Below, in pieces: positions 1 to 10,597 of a stretch of DNA of 64,000 nt (its first letter is position 1; every line of letters starts with the position of its first letter). This stretch comes from Obesumbacterium proteus (GTDB lineage: Bacteria > Pseudomonadota > Gammaproteobacteria > Enterobacterales > Enterobacteriaceae), in the NCBI RefSeq assembly GCF_001586165.1, contig NZ_CP014608.1, forward strand, positions 3,162,001 through 3,226,000, in the 5' to 3' direction. Made by a program: the position numbers and the translations under genes. The notes under the pieces were generated by a model. That model did no database searches and was not told the DNA's origin. It worked only from the letters and a program-made list of their open reading frames with translations.

Positions 1-847
1 CCGCAATTGCCTGCAAATCTTCTGCATTTAAATATTGCGTGCTGTCTTGCACCACGTAGGTCATGGAGCCAAACGCGGCGGACTTTTCCGTATGACCGGA
101 TTGCAAGAATTGGGCAATTTGTTGCTCATTCCACTGACCCAGACCGGTGACTTTATCACCGCGTAAGTTTGCCGCGTGCCAGCCTTCTAACGTACCCCCG
201 CTGAGATATTCAGGCTCAGACTGGTCTAGCGCTTTTTCTTGGAAACCGATCCCGCGTGGAGTATGACAAGAACCACAGTGACCAAGTCCTTGAACTAAAT
301 ACGCGCCTCGGTTCCATGCTGTCGTTTGCTGAGTATCAGGTTGGAATACGCCGTCATGACGGAACAGAAGATTCCAGCCAGCCAGCGGCCAGCGCATATT
401 CAGCGGCCAAGGAATATCGCTGTCTTTGTTGGCTTGCGCCACGGGTTTCACTCCATGCTGAAAATAGAGATAGAGATCCTGCATGTCGTCTTCGTTGATT
501 TTAACGAAGGAGGGATAGGGCATAGCCGGATAGAGATGGGTGCCATCTTTGCGGATACCTTTGCGCACCGCGTCGGAAAACTCGGCAAAGCTGTATTCGC
601 CAATACCGTGTTTTCTATCTGGGGTGATATTGGTGGAATAGATTGCCCCGACCGGCGTTGTCATTTTTAATCCGCCAGCAAAGGGCTGCCCCCCAACGGC
701 GGTATGGCATGCGGTACAGTCGCCCGCACGGGAAAGATATTCACCATGGGCGATTCGTTGCTCGAGTGGAACAGGGGCGGCTTGAGCATAAAATCCGGTT
801 GCGCTCAGTAACAATATGGCCAGCTGCGTTTGTCTGATTATTTTCAT
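1..847 (-). CDS. Gluconate-type dehydrogenase, triheme cytochrome c subunit (3' end outside window)
   Basis: Periplasmic electron-transfer subunit that would pass electrons from the flavoprotein encoded just upstream to ubiquinone. The reading frame starts at the ATG at 847, opens with a Sec signal peptide ending near AQA (about residue 23), and shows two CxxCH haem motifs, CTACH at residues 44-48 and CGSCH about 150 residues later. The family has three haems; the third lies beyond the window edge. It is the last gene of the three-gene set cytochrome / FAD subunit / Tat subunit, 14 bp from the FAD subunit. Substrate could be gluconate, 2-ketogluconate or a related sugar acid; the sequence cannot decide. 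Confidence 0.88.
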   Translation of the reverse strand, partial: MKIIRQTQLAILLLSATGFYAQAAPVPLEQRIAHGEYLSRAGDCTACHTAVGGQPFAGGLKMTTPVGAIYSTNITPDRKHGIGEYSFAEFSDAVRKGIRKDGTHLYPAMPYPSFVKINEDDMQDLYLYFQHGVKPVAQANKDSDIPWPLNMRWPLAGWNLLFRHDGVFQPDTQQTTAWNRGAYLVQGLGHCGSCHTPRGIGFQEKALDQSEPEYLSGGTLEGWHAANLRGDKVTGLGQWNEQQIAQFLQSGHTEKSAAFGSMTYVVQDSTQYLNAEDLQAIA

Positions 848-861
848 GATTACTCTCCCTG

Positions 862-2640
862 TCAGGCCTGAACCAATGGGCCCGGATTGGCTAAGTATTG
901 GGTGCGAATGGCATGTGCTGACCAATAGGCTAACGCGCCAACCAATCCGGTTGGGTTATAGGCCATATTTTGTGGGAAGGCGCTTGCACCCTGTACGAAG
1001 ACGTTAGGGACGTCCCAGCTTTGCAGGTATTTATTCACCACGCTGTTGGATGGGCTATCGCCCATAATCGCGCCGCCGGTGGTGTGGGTTGACTGATAAG
1101 GGCGGACGTCATAATGACTATTCATGTCCATCACCGAGACTTTCATTTGTTTAGGATTCATCGCGGTGGCGATACCCTGCATTTTACTGGTGATGTGCTG
1201 CGTCATTTTCACTTCATTGGGCTTCCAATCAAAGGTCATGCGAAGCAGGGGCTGGCCGAAAGCATCTTTATAGTTTGGATCGAGATCTAAATAGCACTCT
1301 TTGTACGGCATGACCGAACCTTCGGAACCGATGCTCATCGAATGCAGATAGTTATCTTTGATCCCTTGTTTCCAACCTGCGCCCCACGTTGGCGTATCGG
1401 CAGGCAGTGTCATTTGCTGGATCGGACGTCCACCGGTACGCACGGCGGAGATATAAGCACCGCCGATAAACCCAAGATTGGTATGATCGAAGTTATCACT
1501 GTTGAAATCATCAATGACGGCACCCGCAGCACCAGCGCCGATAAACGGATTGAAATGGGTGTCTTTATCAAAGAAGAGCGAAATACCGCTGTTCATTTGA
1601 TACGCGTAGTTTCTCCCCACCATTCCTTCACCCGTTTGTGGGTTGTACGGCTTACCAATGCCGGAAAGTAACAGCAAGCGAACGTTATGCAGCTGATAGG
1701 CGCTCAAGATAACCATATTGGCCGGTTGCTCAATTTCGCGGCCTTGGATGTCGATGTAGGTTACGCCGGTGGCTTTTTTACCACTGCTATCGAGGTTTAC
1801 CTTAATAACCATGGAGTTGGTGCGTAGTTCAAAGTTTTTACGCTGGGTGAGCACAGGCAAGATGGTACTTTGCGGCGATCCTTTGGAGTACATGAAACAC
1901 CCAAAGCGTTCGCAGTAACCGCAATAGTTGCATGGGCCCAATTGTACGCCATAGGGGTTGGTATACGGTTGTGAGCAGTTCGCCGCAGGAATGGCAAAAG
2001 GGTGATAACCCAGTTCTTTGGCGGCTTGGCTAAATAAGGTCCCCGAATAGAGTGATTTAAGCGGTGGAGTAGGATACTCGGAGGCTCTTGGGCCTTCAAA
2101 AGGATTACCGCCTTCGATAATTTCGCCCCGCAGGTTGCCAGATTTACCGGCGGTTCCACAGACTTTTTCGAACTTATCAAAGAAAGGCTCTAAGTCGGCA
2201 TAATCAACAGGATAGTCTTGCAATAACATGCCTTGAGGAATAAATGTCTTTCCATAGCGTTCGCTGATTGTGGTGTGTAATTTTAAATCGCTCGGTAAGG
2301 CCCGCCAGTGCATGCCGTTCCAGTGAACACCTGCACCCCCAACGCCGTTACCCGGCAAGAATGAGCCAAATTGGCGGTAGGGTACGGCGTAATCGCCGGG
2401 ATTATGGCGCACGGTCACCGTTTCTTTGGCCGCTTCTTGGAAAAGCTTGAGCCGAATCCCGTAGGTCAATTCATCGGCAATACGTGGATAAGCAAAGTCA
2501 GGGTAGGTATCTCGTTTTTCCCCACGTTCTAACGCGACGACGCTCAAACCCGCATCGGTCATTTCCATGCCCATAATGGCGCCGGTCCAGCCAAAACCGA
2601 CAATTACCACGTCAACGGGGTCTTTTTTTATCGTTGTCAT
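862..2640 (-). CDS. GMC-type FAD flavoprotein, large subunit of membrane-bound gluconate-type dehydrogenase
   Basis: Catalytic subunit that oxidises a sugar acid in the periplasm and feeds electrons to the adjacent cytochrome c. The N-terminus has an FAD dinucleotide-binding fold (GFGWTG near residue 15, ending at the acidic LERG), and the C-terminal region carries the GMC-type segment with TGLVGALAYW. Length 592 aa is usual for this family. The protein has no signal peptide; family members are exported by riding with the Tat-signal small subunit encoded immediately upstream, whose stop codon directly abuts this ATG. Gluconate 2-dehydrogenase is the likeliest call, 2-ketogluconate dehydrogenase the alternative. 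Confidence 0.87.
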   Translation of the reverse strand: MTTIKKDPVDVVIVGFGWTGAIMGMEMTDAGLSVVALERGEKRDTYPDFAYPRIADELTYGIRLKLFQEAAKETVTVRHNPGDYAVPYRQFGSFLPGNGVGGAGVHWNGMHWRALPSDLKLHTTISERYGKTFIPQGMLLQDYPVDYADLEPFFDKFEKVCGTAGKSGNLRGEIIEGGNPFEGPRASEYPTPPLKSLYSGTLFSQAAKELGYHPFAIPAANCSQPYTNPYGVQLGPCNYCGYCERFGCFMYSKGSPQSTILPVLTQRKNFELRTNSMVIKVNLDSSGKKATGVTYIDIQGREIEQPANMVILSAYQLHNVRLLLLSGIGKPYNPQTGEGMVGRNYAYQMNSGISLFFDKDTHFNPFIGAGAAGAVIDDFNSDNFDHTNLGFIGGAYISAVRTGGRPIQQMTLPADTPTWGAGWKQGIKDNYLHSMSIGSEGSVMPYKECYLDLDPNYKDAFGQPLLRMTFDWKPNEVKMTQHITSKMQGIATAMNPKQMKVSVMDMNSHYDVRPYQSTHTTGGAIMGDSPSNSVVNKYLQSWDVPNVFVQGASAFPQNMAYNPTGLVGALAYWSAHAIRTQYLANPGPLVQA

Positions 2641-3372
2641 CTATGCAGTCCTCTTGCTGGAAATACTGACAGGGCCCTGTGGGTAAGGCTCATTCGGGTG
2701 ATCAACCCAGTCGGTGAAGTCGGCGCGAGCGCCGGGGAATCCGATCAGTTGCCACGATGCGAGCGTCTGGTTGCCTCCGTGGATGGGGTCAGCAAAATAT
2801 CCCTCTTTGGTATTTTGTAGCAGTAAATCGAACAGCATTTTGGCGGGAACGGCATCGAATGTCGGTTGGTCTTTTTCTAGGCTAGATAGCACCTGATCCT
2901 GCTGTTCCGGTTTTAGCTCGGCAAAACGATGTTGAAATTTCTGCTGGCAATAATCGTTCACCGCACCGATCCCTAAACGATAAACCTCGCGAGGAACCAA
3001 TTTGGACTGATACCCCAGTTCAGGCACCGCGGCGACAAAAGGGGGATGCATATACCACAGACCGCCATGACCGAAGGGGGCTTCCATCTGTTTATCAATA
3101 AAAACCGGGACACCCTGCGATACCGCGCCTGGACCATTTGCATCGGTAGGGATTAGCCGTTCACAGGCTGCTAGCAGGAAGGCCCATTCCTCATTATTAA
3201 AATAAACAGGAACGTAGTGCTGGCTCACTCCGGGGGACTTTGCTGGTGATGCTTGGGCAGTTGTGGTGAGCGATACCACACCGGTTCCTGCCGCTGCGGC
3301 AAGTGGGATCAGCGTTAACGATTTTTTTAAGAACAGCCTTCTGGCTGGAATTGCTTCATGAGGCTTCGACAT
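2641..3372 (-). CDS. Gluconate 2-dehydrogenase gamma-type subunit with Tat signal
   Basis: Small subunit (243 aa) needed for export of the flavoprotein partner. It begins MSKPHEAIPARRLFLKKS, with the twin-arginine motif RRLFLKK, followed by a hydrophobic stretch and an Ala-rich cleavage region. An upstream in-frame extension of 67 residues exists but is AT-rich, hydrophobic and would bury the Tat motif, so I place the start at 3372. First gene of the operon with the FAD subunit and cytochrome c. Roughly 400 bp separate it from the divergent yegT. Confidence 0.85.
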   Translation of the reverse strand: MSKPHEAIPARRLFLKKSLTLIPLAAAAGTGVVSLTTTAQASPAKSPGVSQHYVPVYFNNEEWAFLLAACERLIPTDANGPGAVSQGVPVFIDKQMEAPFGHGGLWYMHPPFVAAVPELGYQSKLVPREVYRLGIGAVNDYCQQKFQHRFAELKPEQQDQVLSSLEKDQPTFDAVPAKMLFDLLLQNTKEGYFADPIHGGNQTLASWQLIGFPGARADFTDWVDHPNEPYPQGPVSISSKRTA

Positions 3373-3776
3373 AACGGCACCTTGCTTTAAGAGATACCTG
3401 TTACCCAAGAAATGCTGTTTATTTTGATCCAGCGTTAGATTGAGTAACAGGCTGAGAAGGATGATGAAGACATTATGATAAGCATTTACCTTCCATATCA
3501 TTAGCATGCTAATCATGATTTCCATTGTAAAGATGTGGAAATAAAAAACAATTAAGAAAATATTTTCATACAATTTTTTTACTTAATGCTCTCAGTAAAA
3601 TAACGATCAAGGGGTGGTTGGCTAGAAAGGTGCGAGGAGAACGAGAAGAAAACGTTTGCCTAGATTGAGAGAGCAAATATGATTGTTCGATTCAGCTCTC
3701 AGTTTTATTTCAATGGTATTATTAAGGTACTACGCAATGAAAGGGTTGTTAGTCCATTCGTGTGCAAGGAAATCAA

Positions 3777-5033
3777 ATGCAAACAGTTAATAATAACAAT
3801 ACTAAACTATCCGTGATGATGTTCGTGGAGTGGTTTATTTGGGGCGCATGGTTTGTGCCGCTCTGGCAGTATCTGAATAAACTCGGTTTTTCTCCTTCAG
3901 AGATAGCATGGTCATATAGCAGCACGGCGATTGCGGCAATACTGTCTCCGGTACTCGTGGGGGTTATTGCCGACCGCTATTTTGCGGCACAAAAGGTACT
4001 GGGGTGGCTGCATTTGGTGGGCGGCACGCTCATGCTGCTTTTGGCATGGCAGACGCAGTTCTCAACATTTTTTCCTCTGCTGGTGGTTTATGCTTTGACG
4101 TATATGCCAACCGTAGCGCTGACTAACAGTATCGCCTTTGCCAATATTCGTGATACTGAAAAAGACTTTCCCCGAATCCGCGTATTAGGCACCTTAGGTT
4201 GGATTGCTTCCGGCTTGGTCGTTGGTTTTATGCTGCCGCCATTGCTGGGGATGGATAACGTTTCGGATACCAATATGCCGCTGATTGTCACGGCGCTGGC
4301 TTCTGTATTGTTAGGCCTGTACAGCTTTATGCTGCCAAACACGCCGCCGAAAGTGGGTCAACGTACCGATATTAAAGATTTGCTCGGACTGAATGCGCTG
4401 AGCCTGTTGCGTGACCGATCTTTTGCGATTTTTGCGCTGTGCTCGTTTCTCTTCTGTATGCCTCTGGCTTTCTACTATCAATTTGCCAACGGTTACCTCA
4501 CGCAGGTGGGCTTAGAAAATGCCACCGGCTGGATGACGCTTGGGCAGGTGTCCGAGATCTTCGCCATGCTGGCGTTGCCGTTCTTGTTAAAGCGTTATGG
4601 CATCAAAAAAGTTCTACTGCTGGGCTTCGTCACCGCGGGCATTCGCTATGTGCTGTTTATCTATGGCGGTACGGCGGATGTGCTGATGTATAGCATGCTG
4701 TTTATCGGTATTTTGCTACACGGCGTTAGCTACGACTTCTACTTTGTGACCGGCTATATCTACGTTGATAAAAAAGCGCCTGCGCATATGCGAACAGCGG
4801 CGCAGGGTTTGATCACGCTTATTTGCCAAGGTTTCGGCAGCTTTATCGGCAACTGGCTGGGAGGCCGCGCAATGACAGCCTTCCAATTACCTGAAGCTCA
4901 CAACGGTATGACCTTTGACTGGTTTACCGTGTGGGGCGTTGGTGCGGCGATGGTCTTTGCCGTGATGCTGCTCTTCATTCTCTTTTTCCGCGAAAAAAAC
5001 CGTGAAATCACGCAGGTTGCTATCGGAAATTAA
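3777..5033 (+). CDS. yegT: Nucleoside transporter, NupG/YegT family
   Basis: Inner-membrane MFS permease of about 12 transmembrane helices, 418 aa, resembling E. coli YegT (nucleoside:H+ symporter family), for example the N-terminal MMFVEWFIWGAWFVPLWQYL. The ATG at 3777 is preferred to the GTG at 3762 because AAGGA lies 6 bp before it. It is the first gene of a yegT-yegU-yegV operon whose order matches E. coli, which suggests uptake followed by hydrolysis and phosphorylation of a nucleoside or ADP-ribosyl compound. Actual substrate unknown. Confidence 0.88.
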   Translation: MQTVNNNNTKLSVMMFVEWFIWGAWFVPLWQYLNKLGFSPSEIAWSYSSTAIAAILSPVLVGVIADRYFAAQKVLGWLHLVGGTLMLLLAWQTQFSTFFPLLVVYALTYMPTVALTNSIAFANIRDTEKDFPRIRVLGTLGWIASGLVVGFMLPPLLGMDNVSDTNMPLIVTALASVLLGLYSFMLPNTPPKVGQRTDIKDLLGLNALSLLRDRSFAIFALCSFLFCMPLAFYYQFANGYLTQVGLENATGWMTLGQVSEIFAMLALPFLLKRYGIKKVLLLGFVTAGIRYVLFIYGGTADVLMYSMLFIGILLHGVSYDFYFVTGYIYVDKKAPAHMRTAAQGLITLICQGFGSFIGNWLGGRAMTAFQLPEAHNGMTFDWFTVWGVGAAMVFAVMLLFILFFREKNREITQVAIGN

Positions 5034-5110
5034 TACCGTTTTTATTTAATCTTGCGGCGACTTGGCTGTTTCCTAACGCGGTCGCCGATGAAATATTGAG
5101 GTTGTTTGCT

Positions 5111-6151
5111 ATGAACTTACATGTATCTTCACAGGCAGAAGTGACTCTCCAACAGCGTATTCTTGGTGCGCTTTATGGCCAAATGTTGGGCGATTCACTT
5201 GGGATGCCTTCTGAGCTTTGGCCACGCTCACGCGTGCGTAGCCATTTTGGCTGGATTGACCGCTTCTTAGATGGCCCTCAGGAAAACAACGCTGCATGTT
5301 ATTTCACCGCTGGACAATTCACCGATGATACCTCGATGGCACTGGCATTAGCTGACGCGCTGGTAGAGGCTAACGGAAAAGTGGTCCCTGAGCTGATTGC
5401 GAGAAACGTTATTCGTTGGGTCGATAGTTTCGATGCGTTTAATAAGAATATTTTAGGCCCAAGTTCAAAAGTGGCGCTGCGTGAACAGAAAGAAGGCAAG
5501 CCAATTAGCAGTTTAGAAAACAACGGTGTGACTAACGGCGCGGCGATGCGCGTTTCTCCTTTGGGATGCGTGCTTCCTTCGGCTCCGTTGCGTACTTTTG
5601 TTGATCAAGTATGGGAAGCCTCGAGTCCAACGCATAAATCGGATATTGCGGTAGCCGGTGCCGTGGTGATTGCATGGGCAGTCTCTAAAGCTGTTGAAGG
5701 CGCTTCGTGGGATGAAATCAAAATGGCGCTGCCTGCCGTGGCCACCTATGCGCAAGAGTTTCGACCATCAACGTTCAGCGCATCCTTGGCAGCGCGCATT
5801 GAACTGGCGCTTTCGGTGGTTTCTGGTTCTGATGGCATTGAAGACGCCAGCGAGCGCGTTTATCAATTAGTGGGGGCGGGGGTGAGTACCATCGAATCTG
5901 TTCCTGCGGCGATTGCGATGGTTGATTTGGCTCAGGGATGTCCTAACCAGTGTGCGGTGCTGTGTGCCAATCTTGGCGGTGACACTGATACCATTGGTGC
6001 TATGGCAACGGCTATTTGCGGCGCATTGAAAGGGGTTAACGCCATTAAACCTGAATGGCTGTCAACGCTGCAACAAACTAACCCTATCGATATGACGCGT
6101 TATAGCATCGCGTTCGAAAAATTCCGTGCTCAATGGCAGGACGCAAAATAA
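5111..6151 (+). CDS. yegU: ADP-ribosylglycohydrolase family protein YegU
   Basis: 346-aa member of the ADP-ribosylation/crystallin J1 family. Two metal-binding signatures are visible: FTDDTSM near residues 70-76 and LGGDTDTIG near residue 290, which in this family ligate two Mg2+ ions. The ATG at 5111 follows a TGAGG ribosome site; the longer TTG start at 5096 overlaps that site and is rejected. The gene lies between the transporter yegT and the kinase yegV and its stop overlaps the yegV start as TAATG. Likely cleaves an N-glycosidic bond of an imported ligand; the substrate is not known in E. coli either. Confidence 0.87.
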   Translation: MNLHVSSQAEVTLQQRILGALYGQMLGDSLGMPSELWPRSRVRSHFGWIDRFLDGPQENNAACYFTAGQFTDDTSMALALADALVEANGKVVPELIARNVIRWVDSFDAFNKNILGPSSKVALREQKEGKPISSLENNGVTNGAAMRVSPLGCVLPSAPLRTFVDQVWEASSPTHKSDIAVAGAVVIAWAVSKAVEGASWDEIKMALPAVATYAQEFRPSTFSASLAARIELALSVVSGSDGIEDASERVYQLVGAGVSTIESVPAAIAMVDLAQGCPNQCAVLCANLGGDTDTIGAMATAICGALKGVNAIKPEWLSTLQQTNPIDMTRYSIAFEKFRAQWQDAK

Positions 6152-7098
6152 TGAAACCGTGGCTGAACCAATTTTTGTATCAACGAAAGCAGGCGCAGCC
6201 CGTCATGGTGCTCGGCGCCTCGGTCATGGACGTGGTGGCGGATACCGATCGTATACCAGAAAAGGGCGGCGATCAGCCCGCCTTTGAACGCGGTGTTCAT
6301 CTGGGCGGATGTGCGTTAAACATTGCGCTGGCGCTGCATCGTTTGGGCGTTAGCTGTGTACCCATGCTGCCAATTGGCGAAGGAATGTGGGCGGATCGGC
6401 TGCGGGCGGCCATGGCGAGCAAAGGCATTCATAGCCAGCTTAACGTCACCGGAGGCGACAATGGTTGGTGTTTGGCGTTGGTTGAACCCGATGGTGAGCG
6501 AACCTTTATCTCATTTGACGGTATTGAAAACCAGTGGCAGGCACAGTGGTTAGCACCGCTGACACCAACGTCGGGCTTTGTGTCCATTTCCGGCTATCAG
6601 CTTAGCGTTCCGCGTGGTGACGTTTTACTGAATTGGGTTAATGGTTTGCCGAAGGATGTGAAGGTGGTGGTAGATTTTGGCCCAAGGCTGGATCGCATTT
6701 CACCTCAGATAGTTCAGCAGCTATTGCGCCCCGGCGTTATTCTCACGTTAAATGAGCGTGAAGCCCAGATCCTTGGTATGCAAAAAGATGGCGTTGAGGC
6801 GTTTTGTCAGCAGCTTCATCAGCAAACCAAAGAGTTGGTGGTGGTCAGAATGGGAGATGCTGGCTGCTATTATCATCAAGCGGATGATGAAAAAGGCTGG
6901 GTTGATGCTTGCCTCGTCAACGTGGTTGATACGATTGGCGCCGGTGATAGTCATTGTGCTGGACTGCTGGCAGGATTGGCCTGTGGATTATCAGCCAAGG
7001 ATGCATTGACGTTAGCCAACCATATTGCTGCCTATGTGGTGTCTTTCCGCGGCGGTGATTGTGCACCGACCACGGAAGAGTTAGCCGAGTTTTTCTAA
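6151..7098 (+). CDS. yegV: PfkB-family sugar or nucleoside kinase YegV
   Basis: 315-aa cytoplasmic kinase of the ribokinase/PfkB superfamily. It shows the N-terminal substrate region with GGCALNIALALHRLG and the C-terminal PfkB signature DTIGAGDSHCAGLLAG, whose Asp is the catalytic base in the family. The start at 6151 is translationally coupled to yegU (TAATG); a start at 6133 is possible but would overlap yegU by 19 bp. Expected to phosphorylate the sugar or nucleoside released by YegU. Confidence 0.85.
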   Translation: MKPWLNQFLYQRKQAQPVMVLGASVMDVVADTDRIPEKGGDQPAFERGVHLGGCALNIALALHRLGVSCVPMLPIGEGMWADRLRAAMASKGIHSQLNVTGGDNGWCLALVEPDGERTFISFDGIENQWQAQWLAPLTPTSGFVSISGYQLSVPRGDVLLNWVNGLPKDVKVVVDFGPRLDRISPQIVQQLLRPGVILTLNEREAQILGMQKDGVEAFCQQLHQQTKELVVVRMGDAGCYYHQADDEKGWVDACLVNVVDTIGAGDSHCAGLLAGLACGLSAKDALTLANHIAAYVVSFRGGDCAPTTEELAEFF

Positions 7099-7107
7099 CC
7101 TCACGCG

Positions 7108-7461
7108 TTATTCAATCACTAAACGTGCTCGCTTGCCGGTCATGCTCAACATGCCGACAAGTGAGTCGATAGTAAACTTCTCGATTTTTTGATTCACCAC
7201 GTCGGAAACTCTCGGGCGGGAAATATTCAATATTTCCGCGGCAGCGCTTTGTTTAAGGTTGTTAGACGCAATCCACTGGGTAATTTCAACCATCAGGGTG
7301 ATCTTCATCTCTAACTCCGCGTTAATCTGGGTGAGAGATTCTGCATGTAATTGCTGGGCTTGGCTGTCAGAAAAACCAAGGTCTGCAAAAATATTGCCAT
7401 CCGCTTCAGTAATATGGCGAGACTGAGTATCAATGTGGTTGTTCATGTTGTGATTACTCAT
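7108..7461 (-). CDS. HigA-type antitoxin with HTH domain
   Basis: 117-aa XRE/HTH_37-type regulator. The recognition region reads NNLKQSAAAEILNISRPRVSD, then a short tail VVNQKIEKFTIDSLVGML, typical of HigA antitoxins of Gp49/HigB-type modules. The ATG at 7461 follows a strong AGGAG; an 18-residue upstream extension in frame has no ribosome site. It is the second gene of a toxin-first module, overlaps the toxin end by 8 nt, and probably represses the operon at the palindrome at 7870-7887. It is convergent to yegV, 9 bp away. Confidence 0.8.
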   Translation of the reverse strand: MSNHNMNNHIDTQSRHITEADGNIFADLGFSDSQAQQLHAESLTQINAELEMKITLMVEITQWIASNNLKQSAAAEILNISRPRVSDVVNQKIEKFTIDSLVGMLSMTGKRARLVIE

Positions 7462-7854
7462 GTTTAAGACTCCTTTCTTTGGTGATTTCTTTATACCGCA
7501 ACATGACGATTTCATTGTCTATGCGCGAGGTCTTTTGCGTTTTCTTCGTGAAGCAATGCAGCACATAGACAGATTCGGCAAATGTTGCGACATACATGAT
7601 TCGGTATTGGTTATTGTCGTTATCTATTCGAATTTCAACGACACCGGAACCTAGATCGTTTCTCGGCTTCCAATGCCGAGGCTCAAGGCCATATTGCACA
7701 CGGTGAAGTTCAAACCCTGCCGTTTTTTTACTTCATCGCAGAAGGAGAGTAATGCCTTCTTAGATGTTCCCCTCCAGTCGATAGGTTTAACGCTAGGTGT
7801 TAGTTTTAAACCAGAAACTGTTATGGCAATGAAAGTCCTTTTTTGATCACACAT
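7454..7854 (-). pseudogene. HigB/Gp49-like RelE-family toxin, frameshifted
   Basis: The toxin sequence is split between two frames. From the ATG at 7854 (preceded by AAGGA) the first frame reads MCDQKRTFIAITV to CDEVKK; the second frame supplies TAGFELHRVQYGLEP through VLHCFTKKTQKTS, the conserved Gp49/HigB core. The frames meet at a run of seven T on the + strand (7723-7729); an eighth would restore one 133-aa protein. As read, an active ribosome-dependent mRNase is not made. A sequencing error in the homopolymer is a real alternative. Confidence 0.75.
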
Positions 7855-7869
7855 GGTGTCGTTCCTTTG

Positions 7870-7887
7870 TGTATAAAATTTTATACA
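7870..7887. promoter_or_regulatory. Perfect 18-bp palindrome upstream of the toxin-antitoxin operon (probable operator)
   Basis: TGTATAAAATTTTATACA is a perfect inverted repeat 16 bp upstream of the toxin ATG and would overlap its promoter. HigA-type antitoxins bind such palindromes to autorepress. Binding is inferred, not shown. Confidence 0.6.
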
Positions 7888-7940
7888 TTTATGTATGCTT
7901 TGCAAGCAGTATTTTCAGTTGCGTATCAACATCGCTCGGC

Positions 7941-8117
7941 ATGTCGTCGCCGAAAAAGAGTAATCCTGAGCAAATTGAATTGCTTGAGGAAATTTGATTG
8001 ATGATGAAAGCCTGCGAAGCTGCACACAGTGCGATAAAGATCGAAAGGGAATTGCTAGATGAATATGCGAAGGAATTCGCAAAGAAGGAAACAAAAAAGC
8101 GCCACTCACTTGGTTGA
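7941..8117 (+). pseudogene. Remnant small ORF interrupted by one in-frame TGA
   Basis: From the ATG at 7941 an 18-codon frame (MSSPKKSNPEQIELLEEI) ends in TGA at 7995 and then continues in the same frame through MKACEAAHSAIKIERELL to a second TGA at 8115. Together this makes a highly charged, helical protein of about 58 residues interrupted by one stop. It sits between the toxin-antitoxin module and yegW, so it could be cargo that arrived with the module. No family is recognised; coincidence is possible. Confidence 0.3.
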
Positions 8118-8125
8118 GTTGCGCT
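8093..8125 (-). terminator. Rho-independent terminator of yegW
   Basis: Read on the minus strand, AGCGC-A-ACTCA pairs with TGAGT-G-GCGCT (one mismatch, 6-nt loop) and is followed by six T. It lies 22 bp past the yegW stop codon. Confidence 0.7.
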
Positions 8126-8146
8126 CTGATGATGGGGCGTTAGAAC

Positions 8147-8908
8147 TCAATCTTCGGTTGAGTACTCATACATATCACCACGGCAGTAGTTGATGCTGTA
8201 CTCCAACGGTCGCAGTTCGTGATCGAGCAAGGTTTGGCGAATGACCAACATTGCCGAAGGTTCTTTGATCAGTAGCTTTTCGCGTAGTTCGTTATTCGCT
8301 AAGCAGGCGCTAATTTGGCTATAAAGCTTACCAAATTGGATCTGGCGGCTGCGCAGGTAGTCGTACAGTGAATTGCCGATTTGCTCTACGTCATCAATGG
8401 CGTTTTCAACCACGTATGAAATAGCGACGGAAACGGGGCTGTGATCCACGGTACGAATACGTTCTAGGCGGAAAACCGAACTGTTTTGTGGAATATTCAG
8501 TTTTTCGGCAACGTTGAGTGATGCTGTTACACGTTCACGCTTAATCCACACTGAACCGGGCGTCCGGCCTTGTAGATTGACCTCACCCGAAAACCCTTTA
8601 ATGGTAGCGAGTGAGTAAGCCAGTGGCGACGCTGGGGTGTTTTTCACCATAGTTCCAAAACCACGGCCTCGACCGATAATATCGTCTTGTTCAAGGCATG
8701 CCAGCGCTTTACGCACCGTAATTCTGGAAATTTTTAATGCGTCAGTGAAAGCACGCTCGCTGGGTAGAAAATCGCCGGGTTTGACGATCCCTTGATCAAT
8801 GGCTTCGCGGAGAGATTCATTAAATCGAAGATAGATTGGCATTGAGCCAGTTTGGGCAATATCTTGCTGTAATTTATTTAATAACTGCAGGCTATTTTCT
8901 GCGCTCAT
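8147..8908 (-). CDS. yegW: GntR/UTRA-family transcriptional regulator YegW
   Basis: 253-aa HutC-subfamily regulator. The N-terminal winged helix-turn-helix (ALKISRITVRKALACLEQDD, about residues 50-70) is followed by a UTRA effector-binding domain from about residue 90, with FRLERIRTVDHSPVSVAISY. The orthologue in E. coli (248 aa) is likewise convergent with yegTUV and is presumed to control that operon; effector unknown. Here the toxin-antitoxin module has been inserted between it and yegV. Confidence 0.85.
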   Translation of the reverse strand: MSAENSLQLLNKLQQDIAQTGSMPIYLRFNESLREAIDQGIVKPGDFLPSERAFTDALKISRITVRKALACLEQDDIIGRGRGFGTMVKNTPASPLAYSLATIKGFSGEVNLQGRTPGSVWIKRERVTASLNVAEKLNIPQNSSVFRLERIRTVDHSPVSVAISYVVENAIDDVEQIGNSLYDYLRSRQIQFGKLYSQISACLANNELREKLLIKEPSAMLVIRQTLLDHELRPLEYSINYCRGDMYEYSTED

Positions 8909-9050
8909 AGCATTGAACGTCCGGATTATTTGTATTGATTAAGACGGATGAGATCCTCAGTGTAGACCGTGATTTCAGATTGCAGAAGGAAAAATACGTG
9001 ATTTCGTGGCAGGGGTTTATATCGAAGCACAAAATACAACAGGCTGAATG

Positions 9051-9074
9051 AAAACTGCCCGCAATGGCGGGCAG
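9051..9074 (-). terminator. Rho-independent terminator of purB
   Basis: CTGCCCGC / GCGGGCAG, an 8-bp GC-rich stem with a 4-nt loop followed by TTTT on the minus strand, 20 bp after the purB stop. Confidence 0.8.
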
Positions 9075-9093
9075 CTTGAAGCGGAAATGCTAA

Positions 9094-10509
<1,416 letters not shown>

Positions 10510-10597
10510 TCAATCGGTACATCTTCCAGCGAGTCATCGCTGGGCGAACTGTATTAAACCTACAAAACCTTGTCTTTAGAACTGACAAAGCCTTGGA

